A stretch of DNA of 64,000 nt from Leuctra nigra (lineage: Eukaryota; Arthropoda; Insecta; Plecoptera; Leuctridae): the NCBI GenBank assembly GCA_934045905.1, contig OW203768.1, positions 9,638,316 through 9,702,315 on the forward strand. Direction: 5' to 3'. The notes beneath the pieces were generated by a model. The model searched no databases, had not been told where the DNA came from, and saw only the letters and a program-made list of their open reading frames with translations. Numbering within the stretch: position 1 is the stretch's first letter; the number at the start of each line of letters is the position of its first letter. The position numbers and the translations under genes were made by a program. Shown piece by piece: positions 1 through 13,200 of the stretch.

Positions 1-484
1 CGACTTACTGTATATTAAAAATTGAAAAAATTGAATAAAACTGGGATTTGGAGGAATTTTGGAGCCTCGATCACATTCCAAACTTGTCAACAGGAGTACC
101 TTTTGCTATTTGAAGAGATACACTACATTATAAACAGTAATAACAATATTACGAGTTAACTTCAATTAATTTTACATTATAACTAGAATAATTGCTAATT
201 AATAACACAAACTCCCACAATAGAATGCAAATGCTGTACAAACAGCGCTGATAACTCATCAATCACTCCTCACACCTGTACGAGTAATTGGCAGTGAGAC
301 GCATCACTCATCGCGCCGCGGTTCCGAGTTCGAGCCCCGTGCATGTCTAGTCTGCATGCGTTACGGCTGGAGCACGGAGGATGTGGGCGGCGCAGGCGAT
401 ATACTGCGGCCCAGGGTAAGAGGGAAGACATGCATCATGGCATTCGCTCGGCAGTCCTTCATGGAGGCCGATTCAGGAGCGAAA

Positions 485-801
485 ACGAAATCATTCCGGC
501 CCGGAATCATTCCACGACCATAAGGATCTGGAATGATTCCAGGAGGTCAATTCTAGAACGATTTTCCAATTCCATACTGATGGAATTCGGTCACGGCCAT
601 AAGGATTAACATGGTATGGAATCGAATTCTAGTGGAATTGGAAATTTAATGTTCTAGAATAGGGCCCCAGGGTCCGTATTCTAGAACATTTATATTCCCA
701 ATTCTGATGGAATCTGATTCGGTGCAATGTTAATCCTTATGGCCGTAACCGAATTCCATCAGGAATGGAATTGGGAAAACGTTCTAGAATACGCCCCCAG
801 G
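485..801. mobile_element. Cluster of foldback MITE units sharing a CCATAAGGAT core
   Basis: Three inverted-repeat units sit side by side. A small one (about 490-545) has 12-bp arms GGAATCATTCCA / TGGAATGATTCC. A second (about 546-668) and third (about 669-797) each have arms containing TTCTAGAAC ... GTTCTAGAA, and run head-to-head. The third, reverse-complemented, matches the second along most of its length. All carry the central CCATAAGGAT, in two cases extended to TTAACAT, and the larger units end in runs of C or G. No coding sequence. Confidence 0.75.
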
Positions 802-931
802 TCGAAATGATATTCATTATGGAATAGGACCTCTTACTGATGTTTTTCGTGGTTTCAAGAGGCGATGAGAGGGTTCCTTACAAATATACCACGGCAGTCT
901 CCTTCCACTTCATCTTTATCTCCGACATGTT

Positions 932-1187
932 CTAAGGGGCCATATTACTATTAGTTTAATCTTTAGTTTAGTTAAGCTCTACTTTGGGAAATGTGGTGTA
1001 TTATACCATTATGTACTGCGGCAGAGCTTAAATAAACTGCAGCCAATGTAGTCCGAGGTTAGTGTAAACTGAGGAAATAAGCTCCGGAATTAAATTGCAG
1101 TATATAATGGCAATACACCGAGTTTTCTGAAGTAGAGCTTAAGCTAACTGTAGCTTAAGCTAATGGTAATACCGTACCGGCCCTTAC
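932..1187. mobile_element. Foldback MITE of about 250 bp
   Basis: Imperfect terminal inverted repeats of about 100 bp. The left side runs AAGGGGCCATATTACTATTA then TTAAGCTCTACTT and GGTGTATT. The right side reversed gives AAGGGCCGGTACGGTATTAC, TTAAGCTCTACTT and GGTGTATT. No coding capacity. The target duplication is unclear. Confidence 0.7.
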
Positions 1188-4100
1188 TCATTCTGGGCAA
1201 TTTTATTGCCCATCCCTTGTTTGGGGTGGTTGATTAATACTTTTTGATTTTTAAGATTGGGTCTATAACCTATTTTGGGAAAAGTTTGTCTGCACCTTGA
1301 AAGAAGGGTTCTTTATTTTATCTCCGCTAGAGATTACAGCAATTAAATTTATCATGATAATCAGGTTACAATCAGTTGTAATTATTACACCTTATCCTTA
1401 CTTTTGCATTTAACCCTGTCAATTACTTAGTGCGAATACAAATTCTTGTTCAAACATTATGTTCAGTAATAAACATATTTTTATTTTAATTAACTGCTTC
1501 TATATACAGAAGAACATTCGCTTAACCTGTCCAGGTGTATATTTCACAAGTAGATCAAGAGATAATGTGACTGGTTTGAGTTAAGTTAGCAGAATTTTGC
1601 ATGAGAAATTAATAAAGTCAAGTATCTTTGAAAGATATCTTGGCAAAGAAGAATATTAAACTATTGCACTCCCAACGCTACTTGCTCGCTTTTAGATAAT
1701 AATTCACTATTCTACGATGGAAAATATTAATAAATTCACTCGTGGCGTGTGAAAAGAGAATCCCGATTCCGCATAGACAAGAAAATATCGCCGTAGGTAA
1801 AGAAAATTAATTCTAAAGATTGCCGCAATACAACAAGAAGAAGAAGAAAATAGTTTACATTTATGTAATACTTTTTTGCTACTGTACTACGACAAAATGG
1901 ACTAATATTATGCAATGTTTATGGCCTGAGAAATGGTTATTGTTGTAAGTGTATTGTTAAAGGTGTTGTTGCTTGGCTACTGAAAACAGAAGGATGTGAA
2001 TAGTATAGTGTTTGTGTAACTATAACTTGAATCAGTGGTGGAAGAGAGGCAATTAATTGCTTGGAGACGACAAATAAATGACAGTAACTGAGAATCGAAT
2101 GCAGGATTGTTTGCTCAGAGAGAGTTAGGGACCAAGTATAGATAATGGATGAAAAGACATTCTATGTACTCTCGATTAGTAATTACTAACAATCTGTTTT
2201 TTTTACAATTTTTTGCACAATAAAACAAATTGTTGAATTTCAAGTAGGAAATACTTTGTTAGGTATATTTGCAAATCATCTTTCTTATTCATTTATTTAA
2301 AACAAATCATTATTGTAATGAGGAAGAAGGGAAAACACAGAACTCAAGCTGCTAAAAACTTGCATGACAAATCCTTCATTAATGATTAATGAATTAAATG
2401 AATGCGAAATTATTGTAGAAATTAACAAAGTCAATTACATTAATGTCTTACGGTTTAATAAAATTACATTTTTAAGAATCGAAGACGCATTATTTTTCTT
2501 TGAAATTTCACCCAACTTTTGGAAAATAAAATCTAAAAACGTTGCCAATTCTCACTGTTCTGCAACTGCAACTAGACAATGACAACCGATGAATGATTAT
2601 GATCATGATAAGGAGATGATGAAGAAGAATGTAAAGATAGCCGATGGAAAATTGCCTGTAGCATTTGCCTGAGGGAAAACATGAGAAAACCTAACAAAGA
2701 CTTGAAACATAACTTGTTCATAATTCAAAACAGTTAAACTATTACTCCAAATAACTGACCACATCTGAATGGGACTCAATCTTAATGAATAGCTTCATCA
2801 ACTCTAACCTACCTCATCATTATCTTGCTCTAATCGTCACCGGTTCAGTGAGCACGTCACAACAATCTCGTCATCAACTCTGTATCAATGTCTGATCACT
2901 GCTCCGCTGATCACATCTGACAAGTCAAGAGGGGAAGATCAATGCATCAATGCCGAGAAGATAGATACAAACAAGATGTAACAATTGAAATGCGGTTGCT
3001 GATGCTTTTGTTTGGACGTTTAGTTGATTGTTGTACAGGGGTTGTTGTGCTCGGAAGGGTTGGGGATGATTTTGATGAGGGAATAAGGGGAGATTTGGGA
3101 ATGATTTTTGTGAGCTTTTGAATTTTTGGAAATGAGATGCTTTGATTTTGCTGTTTTTCATGATACCTAAAGACCAGAAGACCTATTCTAAAATTGAATA
3201 TGGGTTAACTATGGAAAAAATAAAAATTAATTAGTAGATTTCAATGATATTGTTCAAATTAGATGGTATTGCATTTTTCAATTTCACTTTCAGGAACAAT
3301 ATTTAAAGATTACCTCATACAGATTCAATTTAAAAACCAAAAATACCTAGGTACTACATTTTCTGTCAAATCTCAAGTCTATCTGGACCGTACTAAATTT
3401 GCCAAGTTCAAAACCGCTTGTCTGAAGAACACGAATAACTGCACTTTATCGTGATGTGCAATTGTACTAAATGATTCATTATGGATTTAAATCAATTGAA
3501 CGCAATTTCCAAAATTCCTCTACAACAATCTTCGGAACGAATTCTTTCCTAACGCCACTTGAATTTTACTAAACCGTTCCACTAAATCTTCGGCCAATGA
3601 ACAAACTCAAATCGACGAATCGTGATCAACAATTCGTCAAAAAATCACCACTCCGATTTCCATGCCAACTTCTTTTCGTGTTCCAAAACGAATCACAGTT
3701 CTCGACCTGAATTACATCACAAAACCCCGCGAAGATATTTCGAAAGAACATTCGAAAACATTTTGACACAACGGACGTGGAGTTTTTCTTGTTGGCGCGT
3801 TTCTTTTGTCGACCAATTATTGTCTCTTCTTTGACACTTCCTGGTTACGAGGAGGCTGTGTATGGACCAGACTGCTACTGGCCTCAGGATGAGATGCTTC
3901 TCTTCTCATCAAATAAGTATTAATCTATGTCAGCTCCTCTTTGAAAAGAGAAGAGCGAAAAGTACTTCAACCTATGACTTGGTGTTTGCTTGCTGTGTGC
4001 AAAGATTTGCAGTTTCTCATCGTGCTGTTTTGAAAATAAGAGAACTGACAAGCAAAAGAGTCATCTTTTTCTCAAATAATAACCGAACCCATTTTGAAGA

Positions 4101-5324
4101 AATTTTAATAAACGCAACCTGTATTTTATTCTATATGTACACATACCAAATGATAACAATTTCTTCTAATAATAAATCATTTGTGCTACTTTTTTTCTGT
4201 GATTTTGTCAAATATTGTGCTGAAATAAAGACCTAAAAACTAAGTCCACTCCAAAAAGCAAATATGGATTGCAATGAATCGCTAGCCATACTGAGTTTCG
4301 TTCTATGTTTATAAATATTTAATAGAAAATGAAATTTTCTTTATTATTAAAATTGTAAAATTGTTTAGATCTACTTTAGACTGCTTTCAAGCTCTTATTA
4401 ATCCAAAACTATTTATGCCTTGAAAGTTTCATGATATTTCATTCAGATTTTCGTTAGACATTTTCACACTTATTTAACTTATAAAAACCATCAAAATTTG
4501 GTTATGTTTTATCCACACCAAAGTTTATCGACCCTCAATCTGTTTTTTTGCGTCCACAAAATGTCATCGTCTTTGTGTAATGTTTTCAGCCATCAGTTTC
4601 ATAAAGTAACGGTCGAATATATGTTCAACCGAGAGTGACAATGTCACAGCACAGAAAATCCAACTGATTGCATTTTAATAGCATTGTGTAGGATACATTT
4701 TGAGAAGAAGACCTTGGCTCACAACAACAACACAAAAAAACCAACAAAACAATGCGAGAAAAGGTACCTTTAAATAACAATTATGAATGTGTATTCCTGT
4801 AGCATGAAGGCTATACAATATGTATTACAAAAGTACCAGCTTCCTGTGGCGATGACATTTTCAAGTATATTCTTTTTTTTAACACGAAACATTTTGTTTA
4901 AAAAAAGCTGGTGAATTTTTCGCTTGTGGAAGTTTACAATTAGTGTTTTCGGGCAGCTCATTATCATCATGGTTTCCCATCCTTCAGAGCCAAGTGATAA
5001 GATTCGGATGGACGACAAAATTAGACAATGGTAAAAGACGGAGGCTATAAATATAATGTCTATGAATTAAACTGAGTCTAGACATGAGTAAGTGATTTGT
5101 ATTTACATATAACACAGTTTTATGTGTATTTCATTGAATATTTGAGATAATTTGTCAGTAATGTGATGTTTTAATTTAATAAAGAAACTACAAGTTCAAG
5201 CCCACCATTTCATTAATTCATTTTGAATTACATAATTTTTTAATTTAATTTTAGGTTTGCAGTTTCTTAAATGTTGATAGAGTGAGATATATTTTATTAT
5301 ATTAATCCATATTATTAATTTTAT

Positions 5325-5525
5325 CGTCCACATTTTATCTGTTATATTTAATTTTATCTATGCGATAGAGACATTTTTGACAAATTCACACGTACTTTAA
5401 TCCTATTAAAATATTATGTATCGTACACATTTTATCTATTTTTAATCTCTATTTTTCTATTATATCTCCTTAGTATCTATTTCAATTTGCTTTATCTGTA
5501 CGATAGAGACATTTGTCACATATTT
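5325..5525. repeat. Diverged duplication with GATAGAGACATTT
   Basis: CACATTTTATCTGTTATATT ... TATGCGATAGAGACATTT (5,331-5,375) recurs as CACATTTTATCTATTTTTAA ... TGTACGATAGAGACATTT (5,427-5,513), with extra sequence inside the second copy. Confidence 0.55.
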
Positions 5526-5927
5526 AACATGATAATAATTCGTTGATAATTTTCAAAAATACTCTATGCAAATACATAACCCGATTCAAGAGTTTTCTCT
5601 AAAGAAATCGTATAATATTTCAGTCCACAATCACATCAATGAAACTAGAGCAGCGATCCTGATTGAATTGTCCCACCCCGTCTCATTTCATCGGTCCCTG
5701 TTAGCATGTGGTTGGTATTCGCATCACGTTGTTATGGAGCCACTAAGAATGCAACGACAACGCTATTATCCAATTGACTCGTTGGTCTGTTGCAGGTGCT
5801 GATGTAGTGACACTAATACACTAACTGCTGGACATGTGTAGGTGGTGAATGATGGTCAGATGCTGTGACGTCAGAGAATCAAATCAACATCACCAATAAC
5901 TTAAACTAATCAAGAAATGCGTACTGT

Positions 5928-6600
5928 GAGAGAAGGGGAATGGAATCTACATGATTGGGATCCATTGGGGTAATACTTCTGATTTTATGTAGTCAAAGGT
6001 TCACTTGGAAGTAAAATTCCTATTCATAGCTTACACAAACTTCTTTTATTTTATATCAGCCATGTTGACATTTTGTTTTGGCACGTTGTCGGGTCAGATT
6101 TATATCTTTATTGAGGTAAATCGATGTATTTTTGTAATATGATTGATTCCTAAACTTATAATGTATACATATTCCTCTATGTTTTTAAGATCCACCTTTG
6201 TTTTTACACATATTGCTTCGCTTCTTGTACTTGCTGTACTTGCTGTACTTGCTTGTACTTCATTTTGATACCTATTATTGCCTATTGCTGATGCCAAGAA
6301 TATTAAAGTACTTAAGTTCAAAAACATTCTTTCTTTACGAATAAAGAAAAAAGCAGTCAAATGAATGAAAACATCAAAAGCGTCAACTTAGAGCTGGACC
6401 AGTTTTATGGCTATTGGCTAAAAATATTCATCTTGAAGGCAAACCATTCAAAATAAAACTTGAAACTAAAAACTAAAGTTTCCATTTACACTTTTGTCTC
6501 TATTTTCAGATATTCCATTGGAGTTCACCGAAAAAAAACAGTGGACTTCTTTTCATAATAAATATATCCTATTTATGTAGATTCAATTCCCCTGCTCAAG
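5928..6600. repeat. Widely spaced inverted pair of recurrent module
   Basis: The plus copy at 5,928-5,972 contains GGAATGGAATCTACATGATT then GGGATCCATTGGGG. The minus copy at 6,559-6,600 contains GGAATTGAATCTACATAAAT then AGGATATATT. The interval of about 590 bp could include a later insertion. Confidence 0.45.
6227..6260. repeat. 9-bp microsatellite (CTTGCTGTA)n
   Basis: About three to four copies of TTGTACTTGC / TGTACTTGC. No gene context. Confidence 0.8.
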
Positions 6601-7146
6601 TACAGAAAGCATCGAAACTGATTCATAATATTTGATTCTTTCCAATGACACCAATCAACCAACTGCATTTTTAAATTCGTTCCATTTATCACGTTCGAAT
6701 CCCGCCGTTTCCCCGCCAAGTCCCACTTCATTCCACCCCGAGTGTACAGCAACGGAGGGGGTGGAGGGGCGGAGGGGTCATTAAATAGTACTGGGGTCGC
6801 TCTAATTCGACCTGAGGTCAAATCAATTGTGGACCTCTTTACTGAATCAATGCCAAAAGATCTTATTAATACCATTGACTGAGTTGACTCATAGCCCTAT
6901 GAATATATTAGAGTGTTTAGATCTAGCGAGTCAGTCCATCAGGCAATCTATTTAGATTACAACTCTGGAAAAATACAATTTAGAATCTGTTTTAACTGCG
7001 CGTGAGGGGGTTTTGTCTGCTTCCTTCTTAATAGCAGTTAGTGGGACTTTTTATGAGTACAATTTTACGGGCGAAAGAGAGAATATAACTTCGTTCTTAG
7101 TGCTGATTTCACTGGTTAACTTTTTGTTATTAGCAAATTGCCAGAG

Positions 7147-7266
7147 CCCCTATTCCGTAACTTTTTAATTCCCGATTCGACTAGAATCCGATTCTGTGCA
7201 ATGTTAATCAATGGTCGGGAATCGGATTCTGGCGGAATCGGGATATTTTAAGTTATGGAATAAGGG
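7147..7266. mobile_element. Small foldback MITE related to the 485-801 cluster
   Basis: 120 bp, with ends CCCCTATTCCGTAACTT and AAGTTATGGAATAAGGG and internal arms AGAATCCGATTC / GGAATCGGATTCT. It shares GTGCAATGTTAATC with the third unit of the 485-801 cluster, which suggests one superfamily. Confidence 0.75.
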
Positions 7267-7335
7267 TTTTGGATAATGCCAAAAGGCGTAACTTTAGAGC
7301 AGGAAGGGCCCCTGGCAAAAAATAAATTGTGGTGT

Positions 7336-7349
7336 CCCCCCCCCCCCCC
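7336..7349 (+). repeat. Run of 14 C
   Basis: Uninterrupted poly-C about 70 bp downstream of the small MITE at 7,147-7,266. The length is assembly-sensitive. Confidence 0.9.
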
Positions 7350-7767
7350 ATATTATCGCCGATCATTTAAATGAAGGCCTTCTGCGCACCTTTTCAGGGT
7401 TGATTTCTCGCAAATACAAATTAACATTGCCCCGCAGGGAATTTCTTCGATGTTGGTATTTTTCAATATTATTTCAAAAATTAAATGCTTCCTTGGATTC
7501 AGTCGGCAAACATCTTCAGTCGGCTTTTAGAAAAGTTCAATAGTGTAGCGTCAATTACTGTATAAAATTTCAGTTCAAAGGGAAGTCTCGTGAAGATTAG
7601 AATTCAGAATAATATTTATTTTATGAAAGTTGAGATGTTGCTGAACACAGATGTGGTATTATTTTTGTTGTTGGACGAATAGTTCTCATGTAATTAGTTT
7701 ACAAAGTTTGATATATCTCCTCTCATTTAAAAACAGGAAAATTGGCAATGACATCAGAGTTTGCTAT

Positions 7768-7781
7768 ATTGCCATGGCAAC
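7768..7781. promoter_or_regulatory. Near-palindromic RFX X-box
   Basis: ATTGCCATGGCAAC matches the palindromic RFX site GTTGCCATGGCAAC at 13 of 14 positions. No adjacent gene is visible, so function is unknown. Confidence 0.35.
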
Positions 7782-9772
7782 AAGGGAATCCCCATGTCAA
7801 CACAATGTTCAAGACTTGGAAATGACATCACAGTTCTGATTCTTGTTAAAGGCCGTTTTTCCCGCCAAAAATCATATGATATTTGATCTCGATTTTTATG
7901 AATGAAAATTTAAGATTTCACAGGTAATAAGTGTATTTGTCATTATTATTTGTGTTTATTTATAGAAATTTACTAGAATAAAATTTCATGAGACTTCCCT
8001 ATTCAAGAGACACGACTACGTGAACGAGATAAAATTCAGCGATTCCAAGTGTTTACGTTCGCGTCAATTGTTCAATCCGTTGATTGAAACATTTTCAACC
8101 CTCTCAATTAAAAATTATTATCGGTTTAATTTCAACTGGACTTCATACAATGGAAATAAAAAGTGAATACAAATAGAAACTTACTTCAATCTGGCTCCCC
8201 AAAGGCCTATATTTCGCAGGTTAGGTAGGTATGTCAAATCCAATGGCTATCGCAACTTCACTTGTTTTGATTATAACAAAAATAACACGTAGTAGTTTTC
8301 ATGATTCTGTCACATTTGCACTGCATTTACTATATTAAAAACAGAACACAATACACTTTTATGATGTTTTAATTAATAAACACACGTATTTTAGTGAAAC
8401 TTCGCGTGAAATGTCACGGGAAACACTTATGACAGTCATGTTTTTGTTTACATCGGCGCCATCTTGGACATCGGCCTGGTGGATGTCAGTCAGCTGAACA
8501 TTCAGTAACCGACCGTCATGTAGAAGGCAGTGAAATTAGAACGCCGCGCGACAATGAGTGGATGAGACGGTCGTCATACCCGCGGACACCCGCGCGAAGA
8601 CGTCTTATTAAGAATTTATCATTGACGATCGGAAGATCAGAAATACTATTCTTTCCAAATACATCAGTTTTCGAGCGGCAATTTTGAAATTTGGAACGAT
8701 CTTCAAAAACTGACGTTTCCAACTTGAAAAATCCAATACAAATCAATATAACTTGTTTTTGGCTGGACTGTCGTCTATTATGAAATATATACCTAAGCAT
8801 TTCGATTTGTTTCTCTTTGCTGTCACTGTATAGGTCGGATTGTTGCTCTGATCAAGGGGAAATTTAGCACATTTTTGTTAGCCAAATAGAACGCAATTAC
8901 AATATTTGAAACATGAAAATGCGTGCACCCGATATAGTGAACCATTTTCAAGGCCATTCAGACAATAATCCCTGACCGTTGCCAATGTTGTGCAATAAAA
9001 TTTATAAAACATATACAATTTTTACATGACCACTACTCAGTTTGCTGTTAGCAAATTGTAACCGGCATAAAACATTTCATGTTGCAGTTCTGATATTTTT
9101 TTAAAAGAATTATTAATGACTGTATTAATATCAATATATCATTAACTTTTTGCTCCTGCTCTTTAACGGATGACGGAAGAACTTAACCAGCATGTGATCA
9201 TTTACATGCGCAAGATACAGGTGACGATGTCAAGATTCTACGGAATAAGGGCAATAAAAACGAGAAATAGAATCCCGTATGGAAACATATGGATCACGCA
9301 ATTAATTCACTAGGTCTGGGTTTCAGGTTTCAAGACGCTTGCAAATGTTACTTCATAAACAAGATAATTATATAAATAAATGTCGGCGAAGTACTTGAGG
9401 AATATTTCTTGTGCGGTATTTCATGAATTCCTATTAAAAGATAATATTGTAATATAACTCATCCCTAACCGCTGTTGTTATTTGCATTGTAACATTCCAA
9501 TACACGATTATACAATCGAATCTGCATTGTTACATAACAATTGTCGACAGTCGATCGTGATAAGAGTTGACGTTGTCGATCGACTGTGACGTCTCAATGC
9601 TTATTCTCTATAGAGGTGTCGATATGTTGACTAAAAGTTACGCGATCACGTTTAAATCTGGCCCCATCAATCGAAATAATAACACACAAAATGTCACTGG
9701 CAAAAGTAGAGATCGAAATTTGTCTGTCCTTTTTCTTTAGATGATTCAATACTTATTTTGCGCCCTCTATAG

Positions 9773-10266
9773 CAGCGGTCGCCAACCTTTTGGACCTCGC
9801 GGACCACATGGCAATTTTTATATCTCGCGGACGACTCAGGCGCGTAAAATACGTATGCCGGGAAATACGATTGGTGAGGGAGACAATGGGGGTCTGGGGG
9901 GAGGACCCCCAGAACTAAGCGGGTTCGGGGCGCTTAGCCCCGGAATTTTTTTGTTTTCAGGAAGTCATTTAGCGCGTTTCTACGCGATTTCAGCCAACTT
10001 TTATTTCGAGAAAAAGAGTTTAAAATGACTTTGGTTTTGGAAAAATACTCGGAAACTGATATTATTTTCATTATCTAGAGAATATTATGTATATATACTT
10101 TGTAAAAGGCCTATTTACGTATTGAAACATGTCCGAATTCAGTACATTTGTATTGGATTGCCATTTATCTAAATTAAAAAAATAGCATTGAATCTTAAAA
10201 ATAAACTTCCAAATTTCTCTGCGGACCACCAAAATTTTCTCGCGGACCACCGGTTGGCGACCGCTG
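9773..10266. mobile_element. hAT-type MITE
   Basis: Terminal inverted repeats begin CAGCGGTCGCCAACC and end GGTTGGCGACCGCTG. Subterminal copies of CTCGCGGACCAC lie in opposite orientations. It is flanked by an 8-bp target duplication CTCTATAG / CTCTATAA (7 of 8 identical). The 8-bp duplication and CAGNGG-type ends are known hAT hallmarks. The 494-bp interior has GC-rich hairpins at about 9,890-9,945 and no transposase, so it is non-autonomous. The open frame at 9,741-10,028 is a by-product. Confidence 0.88.
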
Positions 10267-13200
10267 CTCTATAACACCTGTAGGTTGGGCTCTTTACAGT
10301 AAAACATTCACATATTTTTTCTATATAAATCCAAGCATGTTTCCTCTAAACTACCTTTCAAAGTCATGTCAAAACATACTCTAATGTCACTCCTACGATC
10401 TCGTAATGTATTTTCACTGTCAAAATCAACCCGCATATATACAGCCGAAAACCTAAAACCATCACATCCCTGTACTTAATTGCCATCCTGTTTATTAACC
10501 ACATATGTGGGGTGTGAAAAAATTTCATAAAAACTTAAATAGTTTAACGTATTCATTGTTTCCAGTTTTACGACCTGCATTGGATTAATATTTACATGGA
10601 TATTTGCTTATTGCTCTTACCGGTTTGCCGTTGCACCTGGATTCCATTGGTGACTAGTTTTTTTTGTTGATTCCAGAAGATATTGCAATATTTTGCACGT
10701 CAAGTAACAGCTCTAACGAGCAAAAAGACTTAGAAATACCACAAAAATATTTTCTATCGCATGAGCTGTAAAAGACATGAAGGTAAACAGTGTCTCAATC
10801 AAACTACCCCTATGCGAGCTCGATGCATACTGAATTAATGGTTTGTTTGAAATTTACCTGGAAAAACCGGATAATTTACTTTTAATGACTCTATTTGTGT
10901 ATTAACGACATTTATAGGTATAATTTGGTGTATCTAATGCTTGTCATTTGCAATGTTTACTTGATTCTGATTATTGATAAATTGGAATTTTTGATTCATT
11001 GCATTTGGGCGACCTTGAAAGAAAGATTTTTTACAATATCACTTTACATAATGAAATTACAAACTTGTAGGTACTATGGGCTGTTCTGTTAGGTTTTAGG
11101 TTTATTCATAATAATTTTTTCTTGATTTCCTGGAATTCAACAAAACAGCAAAAAATCAATAAGCAAAATAACAATGTACTTCCCTGGCATTTTATGTTTT
11201 GTAGAAAACTGATTTTCTACATAATTCAGATGGTCACGGTTCGATCCCAGTAACGGCTGATCTGATCTTAACTTCCCCAATCACTCAAATCAGATAAAAT
11301 CTACGTATAATTTCAATCAAAGGTCTTCCCTCGTCGCTCCCAAAATTCCAATCACATTAATAAATTAAACCATTTACGATCACCACTATCATTTCCATAA
11401 ACCACGAAAACACGCAGATTCCCAGAACAAAATCATTCATTCGAAATCTAAACTGATTCAATAAATTCATTGAGGAAATATTCTCAATGACTCAATATTA
11501 CCCACCTACATCGTTGACAGGTCAAACCGACCAAAAACCAGACCACAACAACCCGCAATCTTTTTAATCCATCAATACACCGACTCTCTCCATCTCCGTC
11601 ACTCTTGAAGACACCGCCATAGCTCTCTCTCCGTCCCACTCACGGTGAGGAAGGAGAGGGCAATGGTTACATATCTCACTGGCAATGGACAGGAGGCGAA
11701 CTGGCCCTATAATTACAACCACTACGTCATCGCATATCGTGTCAGTACATCATACCCCCCTCTCCCTCCCCCCTGTATTCCACACCCCCTAGAACGCCCT
11801 AGGCGCCAGCCTGTACGGCGGGGACCATTAGCAAGAGAACCAGGTTTGGGTAATGGTGGATAGTGTTTGGTTTAAAAATTAAGTTTAGTGTGTTTTTTAT
11901 ATGAGGTGTTGGACCTGGGATGACGTCATATACAGGATGCTGATTAGAAGATGGGATCTATAAATCTATTTGCTACCAAATTGTCAATTAGTTGCCTAAT
12001 TAGGTCAACAGAATTTGGACTATAAAAGACAGTGAAATCCATCTAAAAAATTATAAATCATGGGCCCAAATATTCCAATTTGTAACAAACATTTGGGGCC
12101 GGGGGCAGGATAAATGAAATTAGAATTACCTAATTAGACCTGCTAAAAATTAACGCATTTTATCAACAAAACAATATTAATTAATGATTTAAGCACCTAG
12201 CAATAGTTTATTGTAATATAGTTGTTTCTTAAACAATTTTGTGTACAGAGCTCAAATAAAGTGCAGAAACTGCAAAATTTCAACATCTAGTGGAGCGGTC
12301 GCTCCACACAGCCAAGTCGTACCGTACACTCACAGTCACTCAACATACCGTAAATGCCTATATAAACTGAGGAGCAGACCAACTACTTTTACTGTAAGCA
12401 ACAAAATAGCATTTTCGGCCTACTGGATCTCAACAATGTAAAATCTCTCATTGTTGTGAAATTTCTTAATTTTGAGCTATTTAATGTGGGTAATATCTTG
12501 GGGTGGCCAAGATTGACGTGTATTCTTGTTATATTATAAATTAAATAGCCTCTTATTACCGCAAGAGAAGGGGACTTGAATCCTCACAAAACGGCCCCAT
12601 TTCATGAAAAAAACAACTTTCAAGATATCAAAAGCCCACTTTATAAAATCAGGTAACCCCCTTTTGCCAGTTTTATTTATTCCTTGAATTGGACTTCATG
12701 TAAAATGAATAAGAACGCAATAATTTTAGCCAATTTTCCCTTTGTACAGAAGTATTGTCAGTATTTTACATTACCTCTTGTCGTGTTCCATTTCTCTTCC
12801 CCGGCACTGTACAACTCTGCAATGGAGGATCTTTGGACAGTTGGAACTGTTGACTTTTGATAACCACGCCTTGTTTCTGTGAGATGTCTCTCGATCGCAC
12901 CCACACACTTGATCTGCTCTCTCACTCTCTCACTCTTTTACACCGACACAAGACGGCTCCACGACAACACTCGCCGCAATACCGACTCGCAAATTCACTT
13001 GAAATATTCGTTATACGGACACTAATAGTTTTCTATTCATAAAATATTGTTTTTCTATTTACATTCACGAATTGTCACTAATTTTGTTTCAGACCTTTAA
13101 GTACTTGGCTGCGTGGAGCTAGCGATCTTTTCGTTTAGAATCTTGTTAGTTTGAACATTTACCGCTAGGTGGCGCAGGAATTGCACAGCATGACAGATTT

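Noticed and set aside
3862..4236. 124-codon plus-strand open frame
   Set aside because: No domain, no coding-like composition, AT-rich. Chance length in 64 kb.
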